The notes under the pieces were generated by a model. That model ran no database searches. It was not told where the DNA came from and worked only from the letters and a program-made list of their open reading frames with translations. DNA of 64,000 bases from Ligustrum vulgare (lineage: Eukaryota > Streptophyta > Magnoliopsida > Lamiales > Oleaceae). Below are positions 48,754-60,227 of this stretch, one piece after another. Position 1 is the first letter of the stretch; every line of letters begins with the position of its first letter. The stretch is taken from assembly GCA_963555705.1 (NCBI GenBank), contig OY743180.1, positions 43,990,129 to 44,054,128 of the forward strand, read 5' to 3'. Both the position numbers and the translations under genes were made by a program.

Positions 48754-50215
48754 GTAAGTCTTTATGCTTTCAGTTTACTTTCAGGGTTTCCACATACAAA
48801 ATTAACCCGCCATTCATTTCCCTCATGCAGCATGTGTGCTTGTGCTTTTTTCAGCCTTGGTATTTCTTATTAGCTCTTACTTAATTCGGATGGTGCTTGT
48901 TCTTTTTATTTACACTTTCTAATAAATATTTTTTTGATGCTTTCTTATGTGATTTTTCATTTTCTATACCTTATTTTTTCCGAATCTTCAATAATATTTT
49001 CTTTATGTTGTATAGTCTATATTTTAGTATAAAATTATTTTTTTTGTGGTTTGGGAATATGTAGTCTACACTATAAGTTGGTATTCATTATAACATTGAA
49101 CAAATTTAATCCCTACATTTTTCGATATCTTAGATGGTGGTGTAAGGCTAGGAGTTTTTGTATGCATATTCACCCACTATTATATAGGAAAGATGGAAGT
49201 TATTAGTCATGCTGTTGTTAAAAAAAAAAAGAAAAAAAGAAAAAAAAGTTTATATGAAATACAGTTATGGGGCTATGAAGGCTTATTTTTTTATTGCTTG
49301 CATTTACATAGCATTACATGTCCCCGTGTTTGAAAAGGAGAAAGAAATCTTCTAGAGCTATTAACTTCTAGTTTCTTGTTTGAAATGCACGATTTTGTCC
49401 TTTGTATGGATTGTGAATATGAATTCATGGGTTTTTCTGAGAATGCATTTTCTAATTATATTTGTCTTGATTTTTGGTTCTTGTGAAATTTTGAAGTTGG
49501 TTATGTGTATTTAAGCAAGACAATAATGATCATATAGTGGTGTTGTGATCTAATGAATGTTGTCTACATGTATAGATTGTTTTTCATTTGTTCATGGCGT
49601 CATTTTGCTTTAGAAACATAATTTATTTCTACTGATGTGTCATCAAAACTATCAAGAAACTGATGATGTTCAACTATTTATGATTTTAATTTATATATTA
49701 GTTTTTAGGTCAAAGATCATTGGCTATCTGAATGAATCTGTTTGTATTAAATTGGACTAAAATAAGTAAACTCTACTGATCATAGAATTTTATGTGATGA
49801 ACGTGCATGTTTCTGGGTGGTGTCATGTCTGAAAGATAGGCAAACAATTGACCAGTGTTTATGTAATAGCTCATCGATTTGTGGTTTCATTTTATTATTT
49901 TAAAATTGATTGATGGGAAAAACAATGAATACAACTTATGTTTTTCTCCCTTCATTTCCAGGTTGAGTCTTGTAGTTGCCACTATTAAGGTATTCTTCTT
50001 CCTCATCTCTGTCTTTTGACAAAAATTGTTTGATGAGACGATAAATCCAATTTACTCCAATAACATCTTGTTTCTCAACGTGCCTAGATTGTAGTTTCAC
50101 CGACTTCCACACTATATGTTATTTGAAAATAAGATTCTTTATACACAACTTAATTGGTAAGATCAAGGCACAATACAATAATATAATGTAATTATATACA
50201 CAATTATTATCTCAT
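48754..50215. other. Helitron 3' interior
   Basis: AT-rich intron-like DNA with an A/G-rich tract at 49219-49247; no exon recognised. Confidence 0.5.
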
Positions 50216-50246
50216 CCCGTGCATCGCATGGGTCGGGCACCACAAG
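50216..50246 (+). other. Helitron 3' terminal hairpin and end
   Basis: CCCGTGC / GCATGGG stem (one G-T pair) with loop ATC, then TCGGGCACCACAAG. Confidence 0.85.
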
Positions 50247-51694
50247 TCTATAAATACAACTCTCTCTCCTGGTAGGTCCATGTAAACATTTGTTGTATTA
50301 TGCATACTGAGTGAAAGTTGAAACAGTTGCACAAGTAAAGAGGAAAAAGAAATCATCCAATATATCAAAGAGGAAACTACTGCATTAGACCTTTACAGTG
50401 GAGGAATCTAGATGGCCCTAATAATGTTAGTCATCTGCTCCTAAGTTTTGTGGTTAACGAGGAAGAGAAAGGATAGTTTCACTGGAGACATGCACGTCAA
50501 ACAAACATCTTAGCGAAGAGATTTGGGAGGTCTTCTACATGTAAGAACCATTAGTAATTTAGTATTAGTCCGTTGAAGTGTTTGGCAGGAGTTCATTGAT
50601 GATTAGATATGAATTCACAATTTTTAGGAAGTCCGATGTACAAGCATCTGTTTGTTAGAAATTATAGGTTTATAAATGTTCACTGATTATGATATGTATA
50701 CAATAAAACAATCCCGTAATAGTCTAAACAGATTGGGGCCTTTCAAAAAGTCTGCTGTAAATGATGATTCAATTCGTTTGACATGGATGGAGCCTGATAT
50801 AATGAGGCAGAATTTTGTAAGTCTATGTGATAGAAGATGATTCAATTCCTTGATTTGGATGCAGCTTGAGATTGTGAACCAATATCTTTACTCATTGAAT
50901 GACTTTGTGACATGAAAATTATATTTGTCATAGTTGAAAAATTATATTTTTGGGATAAGATCCTGTTAGTTTTGATTCTAGTGGGCCCATAGGTCACAAG
51001 TTGTGCGTGGACATTAGAGTTGTACTTATGTTGCTGATATTGTACATGTTTGTTTTAGATAGAAACAAACAGAATTTGAATAGATTTTGATAAAAGTTGA
51101 TGGAATGTTTGTTGAAAAGTTATGGGTCCTTATGAAGTGTATAGTTAAAATTAATTGTTGATTTTAACTTAGATTTTAGTTAGATTTTTTAGCTGAACCA
51201 AACAAGGCAATTATTTTGTTCGTTGAATTGCATAGCTTCTGTTAAACATCATTGTCAAATCTTCTTAGCCCTCGTTTGTAAGGTTTTTTTTTTTTTTTTT
51301 TTCCTATTTCTATTAGATTTTGGTAGAAGAATTCTGCAACGCTGGGTCCCATGAGCTGTTAACTTGACAATCAATGTTAACTTGACAATCAATGTACGAA
51401 AGGAGCAGCTATTCTAGAACAATAATAAAAGAAAAAAATCCAACTATGGTGAGGGCATTTACTCTTTTGCCCTAGCAATTAACTGGGTTGAGACTCTGGG
51501 CTACTTTATGAAGGTCATGAATGTAATTTGAACAAAAGATTATCTACTTTCGTGTACAGTAAAAGACTGATAATCTGCTTTCTCTATAGTAAAATATTGA
51601 CAATGTTTAAATCAGATGAATATTTTAATTCGATTTAGATTTTTTTTCTATCAAAATCTGAGAGAAATGTTGGGAAAAAAGCTCTCCCAGACAC
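50247..51694. other. Spacer between Helitron and hAT element
   Basis: No gene recognised. A tandem duplication TTAACTTGACAATCAATGT occurs at about 51360-51395, and a T tract at 51287-51302. Confidence 0.55.
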
Positions 51695-51702
51695 AGGCTT
51701 AA
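51695..51702. repeat. Left 8-bp target duplication of the hAT element
   Basis: AGGCTTAA, repeated exactly at 55392-55399. Confidence 0.85.
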
Positions 51703-52161
51703 GTATGTCAACGAGCCGAGTCGAGCCGCGAGCTGAACATCAAGGCTCGAGCATTTTAGGGTCGGGCTTTTTTTGGCCCGAGCTGTGCCGAGCCAAAGCT
51801 CGACCAAAATTTTGAGGCTCGGCTCGAGCCAGGCCGGTCCTTTTTTTTTTTTTAAGTCAAATGAGGCAAATGAGTTGTAATTATGTACGCAATAAATGTA
51901 ATTAAAATATCAAACATAAGATTTAATAAAAATGTAAATGTAGATTTCGTAAAGTCTATCTATACTAAATTACTAATTGTTTTATATATATTCAATAAAG
52001 GTTACAAGTTACAACCCTCCTCCTTTTTTGGGGGTTGGGACTGGTTATGATCAATATATGCGGAGTTAAAAATTGTACACGAATAAAAATTTCTTGTACA
52101 GTTTTTTTAAAAATATAATAATTTAAATTACACAAAATGATTTTTAAAAACTCAATTTCTT

Positions 52162-52482
52162 CTATCTTAAATATTGCTCCAAGTCCTTGACCATGATGCT
52201 GTCAACTTTATCTTGAAGTTGTAAATCTGCACATTCCCAATCCTTCAAGCATACAAGAGCTTTTAATATGTCTTCCTTCAGTCTTGATCGTTCGTTTGAC
52301 AAAATCCTACTACTTAAGCTAAATGCAGCCTCCGATGCCATGATGGACACCGGAGATGTTAGTAAATCACGTGCAATTTTTGCTATAACTGGATATTGTC
52401 TTTCATTACACCTCCACCAAGTTAAAATATCAAAATTCTCTAATTCTTGTGGTGTTAAAACACTCTGAACGTCCACAAACAT
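52162..52482 (-). pseudogene. hAT transposase C-terminal dimerisation domain
   Basis: 106 codons including LENFDILTWWRCNERQYPVI, IARDLLTSPVSIMASEAAFS and ALVCLKDWE. This is the hAT dimerisation domain (family pattern F.IL.WW...E..YP.....A.D.L..P.S...SE..FS). The ATG at 52482 is internal to the ancestral protein, not a true start. It is the 3' end of the transposase gene whose start is near 54869. Confidence 0.9.
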
Positions 52483-52861
52483 GTACCAAACTAATTCAGA
52501 TGTAATTTCAACGTTTGTACAACCTATCGATCTAGATGTGTTTCAACTGGAACTAATTGAGGGAGCACTTGCATTTGTGTTAATAAAGTCCCATAAAGAA
52601 TTAGAATGCATTTGAGTACTTTGAGAAACATTAGTTTGGGAACTAGAACTGCATTGATTTTTTTTGCAGTATAATAATTGTACATTTCACATAATAAAGA
52701 TTCTGTATTAACATGTGATAATTCTATATTTAAATTTTGTGAAATTCCCTTTATAATAGCCTTAATGCCTATTAAATTTAATCAAGGATCTATCACAAAT
52801 GCTAAAACAAATAAAGAAGGTAATTCTTCCCAATATTTGCAAAATTTTAACTTCATGGAGC

Positions 52862-53486
52862 TAGTGATGGCAATGGGTCGGGTTTGCCAAATCCGTACCC
52901 TACCCATTAAATATTTACAACCTCCGTACCCTCCCCATATACCCATTTAAAAATTGCGGGTCAGATGCGGGTCGGAGGCGGGTTTGCTTCTATACCCATT
53001 TAAAACCCATTACTAATTATTTATTTTTTTATTATTTTTTTAGGCTATAAATAGGTAATAGATGCTCCGAATTAACTTGAATCAATTAAATATTGGACTT
53101 CACTTGAATTTGAGTTGAAAAAAGTTTGTTATATGTTGAAATTATACAAGCGAATTTGAACAATTTTTTTAGACGTTAACAAAGTCAATAGTTTAAATAT
53201 ATTAAGGTTTAGACGATAACAATGTCAATAGATATTTGAGTTCTATTTTTTATTTTTTTTTAAACAATCACTTTTGTTTTAAATTCTATAATTTTTAAAG
53301 GAAATTAATGGGTATGCGGGTCGGGTATGTGTATTGTAGTAAAATTCACACCCGACCCATACCCATGTCGGGTTTTAAAATTTACTTCTATACCCTACCC
53401 ACGAACCCATTTAGTCGGGTAATCCCCGTCCATTTATGTCGGGTCTCCATCGGGTATCGGGTTCGTGGGTATTATTGCCATCCCTA
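52862..53486. mobile_element. hAT MITE nested in the hAT element
   Basis: 625 bp with terminal inverted repeats TAGTGATGGCAAT (left) and TAGGGATGGCAAT (right, inverted). Subterminal runs of GGGTCGGGT/ACCCGACCC are present on both sides, and the flanking 8-bp duplication is CATGGAGC (52854-52861 and 53487-53494). No transposase. Short frames here are chance. Confidence 0.88.
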
Positions 53487-53494
53487 CATGGAGC

Positions 53495-54200
53495 TGACTA
53501 CATCAATAAAAATTGGCAAATTTCTATATTGATTGAATGTTTGTGCAATATGAAAAAAAGTGCTGTAAAATAAGTGAAGATGTTAGGTGATAAACACCAC
53601 TGCATGCATTTGTGGCATCATAAAAGGTTTTTAAAAATCTTTTTACACAGAATGCAATTTCTCATTCCCAATCTTCTAAATTATGGTCAGATCCATACGT
53701 ATGTCTATCATTATAATACATTGAAATAATTTTATCATAATTTTCACATGATTGTAACATAAGGTATGTAGAGTTCCATCTATGTGATACATCCGTAGTA
53801 AATGAATGTTCTTCTAAACTATACTCCGCACACAAACTATTAAATGATTGTTTTCTTAATGGTGATACATTTATGAAATTTAATGCTTGTCTAATTTAAT
53901 CTAAGAATTTTTCAATATGTTTTAAATCACTTTTAACAATTAAGTTGATAATGTGACAAATACAACGTTGGTGAAAAAATAAACTATCAAATGCAGGGTT
54001 AAAATCAGAAACAAATTTATCAATAACAACCTTATTAATGCTAGCATTATCAAAAGTAAAATTACAAATCATACCTTGCATACTGAATTTTTGTATAATC
54101 CCTTTTAAAACTAAATATATGTTAGCGGCATTATGAGGATATTCCACTAATCTAAATGCAATAATTTTTTGTGTAAAATTCAAAGATTGTCAAGGTAATG
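53495..54200 (-). pseudogene. hAT transposase catalytic-core remnant
   Basis: The best-kept part (54183-53896) reads KIIAFRLVEYPHNAANIYLV, then FTFDNASINKVVID and HQRCICHIINLIVKSDLKHI. This matches the plant hAT core, with its conserved DNAS and C.CH.INL blocks carrying catalytic and structural residues. Flanking parts are interrupted by stops; the downstream side is cut by the nested MITE. Confidence 0.85.
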
Positions 54201-54383
54201 AGATGTGGCAGCAATATAATCTTTTTTGTTACCATCGGTCCATAAATCAGATGTAAACGAAATAATAGTATCATATGTTTTTAAGGCTTTAATGGTAGTT
54301 TCTTTCCTTTTGTTTTATAATTTTACGGTGTCTGCACGAAGTGTATTTCTACGGTAAGGAGTATACCTGAGTTGAAGATAATT

Positions 54384-54989
54384 CTACACAAGTCGGGTGA
54401 AGTGAACAGTGTCAATTAAGGAAAGTGGCATCTCGGTGGCCGCCACATATGCAGCCATACTTTCGCGAAATCTTTCTTGCGAATACATAAAGGTTGAAAG
54501 ATTAGAACCAGAAGGTCCAGAACCACCAAAAACAAGCTGGGACTGTGTTGGGTCAGCAACCGATTTCGCTTTACACGTCCTTGCTATGTGCCTGTTCAAA
54601 TGTGACGTGCTTGACCCGGGCTTCCAGCTCATTTCCTTACCACAATAATTGCAGCACGCTTTCCATATATCAACTCCATTTTCAATACCAATTTTTTTTC
54701 TGGTCATATGTTGCCAGCAATCCGGTGACTCTTTTTTAATTCGCTTGATTTCAACAACTTCCTCCTCTTGGATATCACCCAAGTCAATTGAAGCATTTTC
54801 GGAGGCATCGATATGAGAGGGAGTACTAGAACTACTCCTGAATTGGTTAACTTCATCGCTGTTAAGCTCCATATGTATTGTAGTGTAGACTGTAGTTTCA
54901 AATTTGAAAGTTGAAATCGAGAGAAATATTATCACAAGAATTGAAGAATATAGAGAAATAGAGAATTGAATAGAAATTATAGCAAACAA
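54384..54989 (-). pseudogene. hAT transposase N-terminus with BED zinc finger
   Basis: The most plausible start is the in-frame ATG at about 54872 (MELNSDEVNQFRSSSSTPSH); the upstream Met codons are probably leader. An acidic, Ser-rich stretch precedes a BED-type finger with CCNYCGKEMSWKPG, then TSHLNRHIARTC, the DNA-binding domain that recognises element ends. The frame ends at 54384 and the missing link to the core shows small deletions. Confidence 0.85.
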
Positions 54990-55391
54990 ATGAATATTAT
55001 GATAAAATGAAAAAACTTGTAACTTATAAGTGAACAGTGAATTAACTTGTGAATTTACAAATAAAATACGACCTATTTATAGAAAAAAAAAACGTGGGAA
55101 AACAAAAAAAATTCAAAATTTAAATTTTCAAAAAATAAATTTGTATCTTACAAATACAGATCAAAAAATAGTAGGCTGCAACGTGTTGCAGGCAGCAACA
55201 CGGGCCGAATTGGCCCATCACACGGGTCGGGCCGTGTGGCTCAGCGGGCCACACGGCCGGCCCCGGCTCGAGCCCACTGAGCATTTTTGGGCTTGGCTCA
55301 AGCTTCAGCTCGGTCCTACAAGCCTCGAGTCGAGCTTAGTCCGAGCTTTTAACGAGCCGAGCCCAAGCCGACGAGCCGTTTTGACACGCCT

Positions 55392-55399
55392 AGGCTTAA
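55392..55399. repeat. Right 8-bp target duplication of the hAT element
   Basis: AGGCTTAA, identical to 51695-51702. Confidence 0.85.
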
Positions 55400-55624
55400 T
55401 ATTTTTGGTCATAATAGATTCTTTAGAAAGTGAAAAATCTGAAATAGTTGCTTATGTGTGCATAACTTGCAGATATCCAGATAAAATTTGGAGTCCTTGT
55501 TGAGACTTGAGAAGTCTTGGTTATACAATAGTGAAAGGTTGTGATGACTACATTTTTTATATCTTTCCCCCATGTTATAATTAGCATGTTACCAAATTAA
55601 GAAGGATAGCTATTCGGGTATACT

Positions 55625-56881
55625 CATGGTTTGAAAAAATGCACCAAAGGCGCGCCTCACACTGAGGCGGTTGAAAAGAGTACTAAGGCAGGTTCTTTTC
55701 ATGCCTTCGTAAGGCTTACGTAGTTACGCCTCAAGTGATTCAGGCGCACGCTAGCACGATTCAAAGCGTGCACCTCATCGAATATGGGGCACGCGCCTCA
55801 TAAATTAAACTTTAAATCCAAGGATGCAGAAAAGTTTTTGGGTGATGATACACTCCCCTCGAAAGTGACCTCCCCCCTGACCGCTCCCTCACATAGAGGA
55901 CGGTGGGACCACTACAAAAAAGTGGCCCCACCGCACTCTATGTGAGAGGACAGTCATGTGGGAGGTGACTCCCGAGGGGAGTCTATCATTTTTCAAAGTT
56001 TTTTAACCTACAGAGAAGAGTTCTAAGGTGACGCAATGTGGGGTGATCTGGCAGCCTTTAGGTAACTATTTCTTCTTTTCTTCCCTACCATCGTTCTCTG
56101 TTTTTTCTTCTTGATAGCTTCTTCTTCCTTCTTCTCGTTGACTTGCTTCTTATTTTTCTCTTCTTTTAGATGCTTTCCTTGGGTACCTTCCAGAATTTGC
56201 AGCAAATTTCGGAGAAGATGTAGGCAACAAATTAGAAGCACCATGCTATATGTACAGGTTTCTTTACAGACTGGGTTACATATTCAACACATCGCAATCA
56301 TCCATTATTTTACCTATCACACCACCTTCAAAATCAATAAACATAAATCTACCAACACATTATCTGGACACCGAAGGGAGGGAGGAAAGCCGGTGTAAGG
56401 CAGCTGAATAGGCATCTGTACAATAGAAAAGGGGAAATATAGGTTGAATGAAAATATTAAAATCTGCAGATTTTCCTTAGAAGAATGGGCTCTATGTTCT
56501 TTTATTTACATATTTTATGGAAGACTTGCTGAATGTGTACAGGATGTTATAAAAAATGATTTTATGGGCAAACATGTGTACGTTGTGTCTGTGATAATTT
56601 TAAAAAATTTGAAATGTGTAAAATATGCTCATTATTTGCATTATACATTGTACATTGTGTTTGTGATAATGTTTAAAATTTAAAATATTTTGTACTTTTT
56701 TACCTTGGTACTTAAACTTAATTTATGGTCTTTAGTCTTTTACAGTTATTTATGTTATTTTATGTTTGTTTTTTTATATTTTTATTAAAAAAATTGGTTC
56801 ACGCCGAGAGTTATGCCTCAAGGCTTACGTCTCGCCTCACGAAGAAAAAACATCGGTACCGTTTCCTTTTTTTAAACCATG
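55625..56881. mobile_element. Non-autonomous hAT-like element with nested foldback
   Basis: 1,257 bp with inverted ends CATGGTTTGAAAAAA / TTTTTTTAAACCATG. Flanking 8-bp repeats GGTATACT (55617-55624) and GGTATAGT (56882-56889) differ at one base. Subterminal GCGCGCCTCA / TGAGGCG-type repeats occur on both sides (55650-55800, 56800-56840). No transposase domain is present. Size, ends and 8-bp duplication fit the hAT superfamily. Confidence 0.72.
55846..55988. mobile_element. Foldback MITE inside the hAT-like element
   Basis: A near-perfect 143-bp inverted repeat. TGATACACTCCCCTCG pairs with CGAGGGGAGTCTATCA, and CTCACATAGAG pairs with CTCTATGTGAG. The loop is ACAAAA between CCACT and AGTGG. 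Target duplication unclear. Confidence 0.8.
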
Positions 56882-56889
56882 GGTATAGT

Positions 56890-57794
56890 GACAATTAATA
56901 ATTGGTTGGACATCTTTTCAACTGTAATTTTATTGAATTTTAATACTTGAAGCCTTTTTGTCCAATGCTTGGCCTACCAATGATTCCCCACCTCCCCATC
57001 CCCCAAATAGGAAAAGAAAAGAAGGAAGAACGAGAAGGGGTAAAACAAGACACGTGCTCTAAAGGGGTAAAAGAAAGGAGAAGCTAAACCAATACCAATA
57101 CCAATACCAACTGTTTTTGTCTTTAGTAATATGTTTTAACCTTACAATATTACTAGCACCAACCAACTGAAAAACAATAATCTATCATCATCAGCATTAA
57201 TTGAGAACCCCGGATTGAACTATCAACCACAGTTCATTTAGATGTGCCTGGAAGTTGCATCTCCCTTCCCTTCAAAAGCAAAACTTCCATTGTCAGCTCA
57301 GAAATATGTTTTTAGCTTTTCTTATTGTGCAGGACAGCGATGAGAAGAGTACTTGGCAGAATTTTCCAGTTCAAACCTCCTGCTGGTGTATCTATAGTTT
57401 GTTGGGCCAATCCATTGGGAAAGAGACATCTACATTAAGCGAACAATTGCAAAAACCAAATTATACTGTTTTACATTAATAAAGTTAATGCCCTTTTTAG
57501 CACATTTAAAGGTTGGTTTTTTGTTATTACTGTAACGTATTTAACAAAACTAATGAAACTTTAATTATTCCTGAGTTGAATAAATGTAATCAATACAATG
57601 AAAATGAGACGAAAATGACATTGATGCTTGAAATCACCCATTATTCTCCTCACAACTTTAAGCATCAATACTGACACAAACTCAGACTGTAAATCTGTTT
57701 CATAGGATCGATCGAACAAGACTGGCTAACACAAATGACATGATTTAAACTTGTTTTTCTTTCATAATATTGTCTCCAGCTCACAAATTCGACG
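56890..57794. other. Spacer, no recognised gene
   Basis: Includes a CCAATA triplet repeat (57088-57110). The 57255-57479 frame has no known motif. Confidence 0.5.
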
Positions 57795-58148
57795 TTAGTG
57801 TTCTCTATTTTGGCTTTCACAACTCTCACTTGGCTCTGGAACAGTTGCTAGAAAGAACATCTGCCTCAAACCTTCTACCTTGATAATGGGGAAGATTATT
57901 TTCAAAATCCTACTTTTGATGTGTTTGGCTTCTACGGCCTTATCTTTTTCGACTGGGACATGCATGTTTGACCACCCCCCCTCCTGGAGAGATCTTGCCA
58001 ACGGCAACATCACAAGGGGCCTTGACTTCGCAAGGAGAGGAGGTGAGACAAAATGGGCATTGTGTTCTTTTGGCTTCTTTTTCATGTCATCCTTTTGACT
58101 TGTGCTCCATGAACTATTTGTCGGAAAATTCAGTATGTTGTTGGGCAT
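57795..58148. other. Overlapping open frames on both strands, unassigned
   Basis: Plus strand 57880-58098 starts MIMGKIIFKILLLMCLASTA, like a signal peptide. Minus strand 58148-57795 is a 117-codon frame containing LVMLPLARSLQEGGWSNMHV and IKSRILKIIFPIIKVEGLRQ. Both look coding-like and they cannot both be real. No family recognised; the minus-strand frame has the more protein-like, longer reading. Confidence 0.25.
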
Positions 58149-59940
58149 GGTTTTTTCTTATTGACAATCTATGTATAGTTCTGAAAAATGTTTACTTGCT
58201 CTATTGACTATAAGTTCGTCTGAATTGTGATACATATTCTGGATTTGAAAATATTTTAGTAATCCGAAGTCTCGTTGTAAACGTTTTAGACTGTTCTATT
58301 TGACACGAGAGAAGGTGAAAATTGATATAACTGAAGTGGAGCTGAATGTAAAGAGGCTGAACGGCTGAAAAATGTTACCACGCATTGATGAGCATTTTAA
58401 TTGATACAAAGAATCACTAAACATGGGGTGGTGAAATTGTGAAAACAGAACTGTAAACCAAATTGATACTAAAGCATTTTAAATCGTTTGTTTGGATCCA
58501 TGTGGTTTAAGTTTCGATTGTTAAAAATCACTTGAAATAAAAACAAATTGTTCATCCAAGTTTATTCAATAATATATATATATATATATATATATACATG
58601 AAGTTTCTCCGTTAATCAAGTTAAAAGAACTTCATATGCGTTTGTATGTCTTGTCATTTGTCTACGCTCCTAGAATCGCTTCATCTATTACTACTATTCA
58701 GCCTTTTCCCTGGAAATGCACCAAAGTTCTCTTAGTTTATAATTTTTCACTCTCCTTAATCGAAAGTTTGAAAATTTAAGAACAGTTAAATCAAATGTTT
58801 GGGAATCGAAATTAAAGAACAATTGTCTAATAATCAAAGAATGATCACAATCAAAGAATAGGTGAATACAGATCTTACGGTCGAATCTCACTGGGAAAAA
58901 GCGGTACAATACTAGTAACCAAATGCCAATTTCAATAATCAAGAGTAGCTTGTGTTCGGCGGTTCATTATAATGAAACAATTTAATTTGCACAATTTTTC
59001 AAACCACTTTTTACCCACACACATTTTCTATTTACAATTTTTATCTCGAAAACACAAATAAATATTTGCTCTCCTGTTTAAATTAGCCGCCGAACAGTTA
59101 ACTCCCGCAACCTCACCTCTCTCTGTCTCTCGACAATCCCTCCCACCGCCCTCACTCTCCGTCGCCTCCCTCTCTCGACTTCCTCTAGCCGGCCACCATC
59201 ACCTCCACCAGTGGCGGATCGAGAAATATCATCCAACTAGAGCGATCATTGATCATTGACTAACGATCGTCAACAATCACAATAACGAGATTGTATATAT
59301 GATTTATTAAATAATATTAAAATTCTATAATCAATATATAAATGCACTATAGTTGTAATTTAATATGAAAAATATAATCCAATTCAAATCATAAGAGGAA
59401 AAAAATACATTATATAAATTTTATAAACCACAGTTCACAAATCCAATCATCTGTAGTATAAGTACAATAATCATTCACGTGATAAACCAATAATCTTACT
59501 TCACAATTCACAAAAGGGCTCACAAGTGACTAGAAAAAATTAATCAAAATTAACAAAAATGAGGCAAAATTTTGCTATCCTCTCACTCAAATTCAGCTCG
59601 CCTACCCATTGGAAGACACTGCATATTTCTTGCCATCTACTTGTGTTGGGGAAAATGAACTCAACATAAACTATTATTAATTTATTATCAATTAAGAATG
59701 GGTCTGGCTATTCAAATAGAAAATGAATGAAAAATTAAAAAGGTTTTCACAAATAATCTAAATTATTGACAAATTTCAATCCATAAGTTTAACAAAACTA
59801 CCAAAATCAAGTACCCAACAAACCAATATTAAATAGCATATTAGAACCAAAATTCACATTCCCAAGCAAAGCAATATATTTTATCAAATGAAATCATAAA
59901 TAGAAATTTCAAAAAGAATAGAAAAATACCAAATGGAAAT
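58149..59940. other. AT-rich spacer with AT microsatellite
   Basis: (AT)n at 58571-58595. A C-rich, CT-rich stretch at 59090-59215 could be a decayed gene leader. No coding feature recognised. Confidence 0.5.
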
Positions 59941-60217
59941 TGTTGACCACAAAACCTGGTAGGCCTTGGGTCAACACGTCACAACTCCTCCGTTTTGAAC
60001 ACGTGGATCTCCTGTGCACTATGACAAACAATCAGCTTGAAAAAGGGGCCGAGGTGGCTCTCATTTGCACTCCGATGTCAAAGTCAGTACTCATTTTAAG
60101 CAAATACAGATTGGGTGTGGGAAATGTAAGTGTGTAAAAGAGAGAAAAAGGGAGTGAGAATAAAATATTGAGTTTGTGTCTTGAGTTACCAACCTTTTAT
60201 TTGAAGGCAAGTGTGCT

Positions 60218-60227
60218 CTATTTATAG
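60218..60227 (+). promoter_or_regulatory. Candidate LTR TATA box, with G-box downstream
   Basis: CTATTTATAG at 60218-60227. CACGTG (60254-60259) and ACACGTGTC (about 60270) lie close by. Confidence 0.45.

Larger units (their letters stand above)
42890..50246 (+). mobile_element. Helitron with degenerate Rep gene and captured receptor-kinase exons
   Basis: Starts TCTATATAAAAGAGTCACTT and ends after a perfect 7-bp hairpin CCCGTGC-ATC-GCATGGG (50216-50232) at CACCACAAG (50246), 14 bases beyond the hairpin and followed by T. Plant Helitrons start TC, end with CTAG-like sequence just after a GC-rich hairpin, and make no target duplication; here the end is CAAG instead of CTAG. A Helitron Rep remnant lies at 44.5-46.6 kb and LRR receptor kinase exons at 48.4-48.8 kb. 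Total 7,357 bp. Confidence 0.82.
51703..55391 (-). mobile_element. hAT DNA transposon with broken transposase
   Basis: A 3,689-bp element between perfect 8-bp repeats AGGCTTAA. The termini are short, imperfect inverted repeats: the left end reads GTATGTCAACGAGCC and the right end, inverted, AGGCGTGTCAAAACGGCTCG. Subterminal regions at both ends are dense in GAGCC/GGCTCG motifs (51715-51840 and 55200-55390), as in Ac-like elements where transposase binds such repeats. The transposase gene runs on the minus strand with a BED finger, core and C-terminal dimerisation piece, but is broken. A 625-bp MITE (52862-53486) is inserted in it. Confidence 0.88.
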
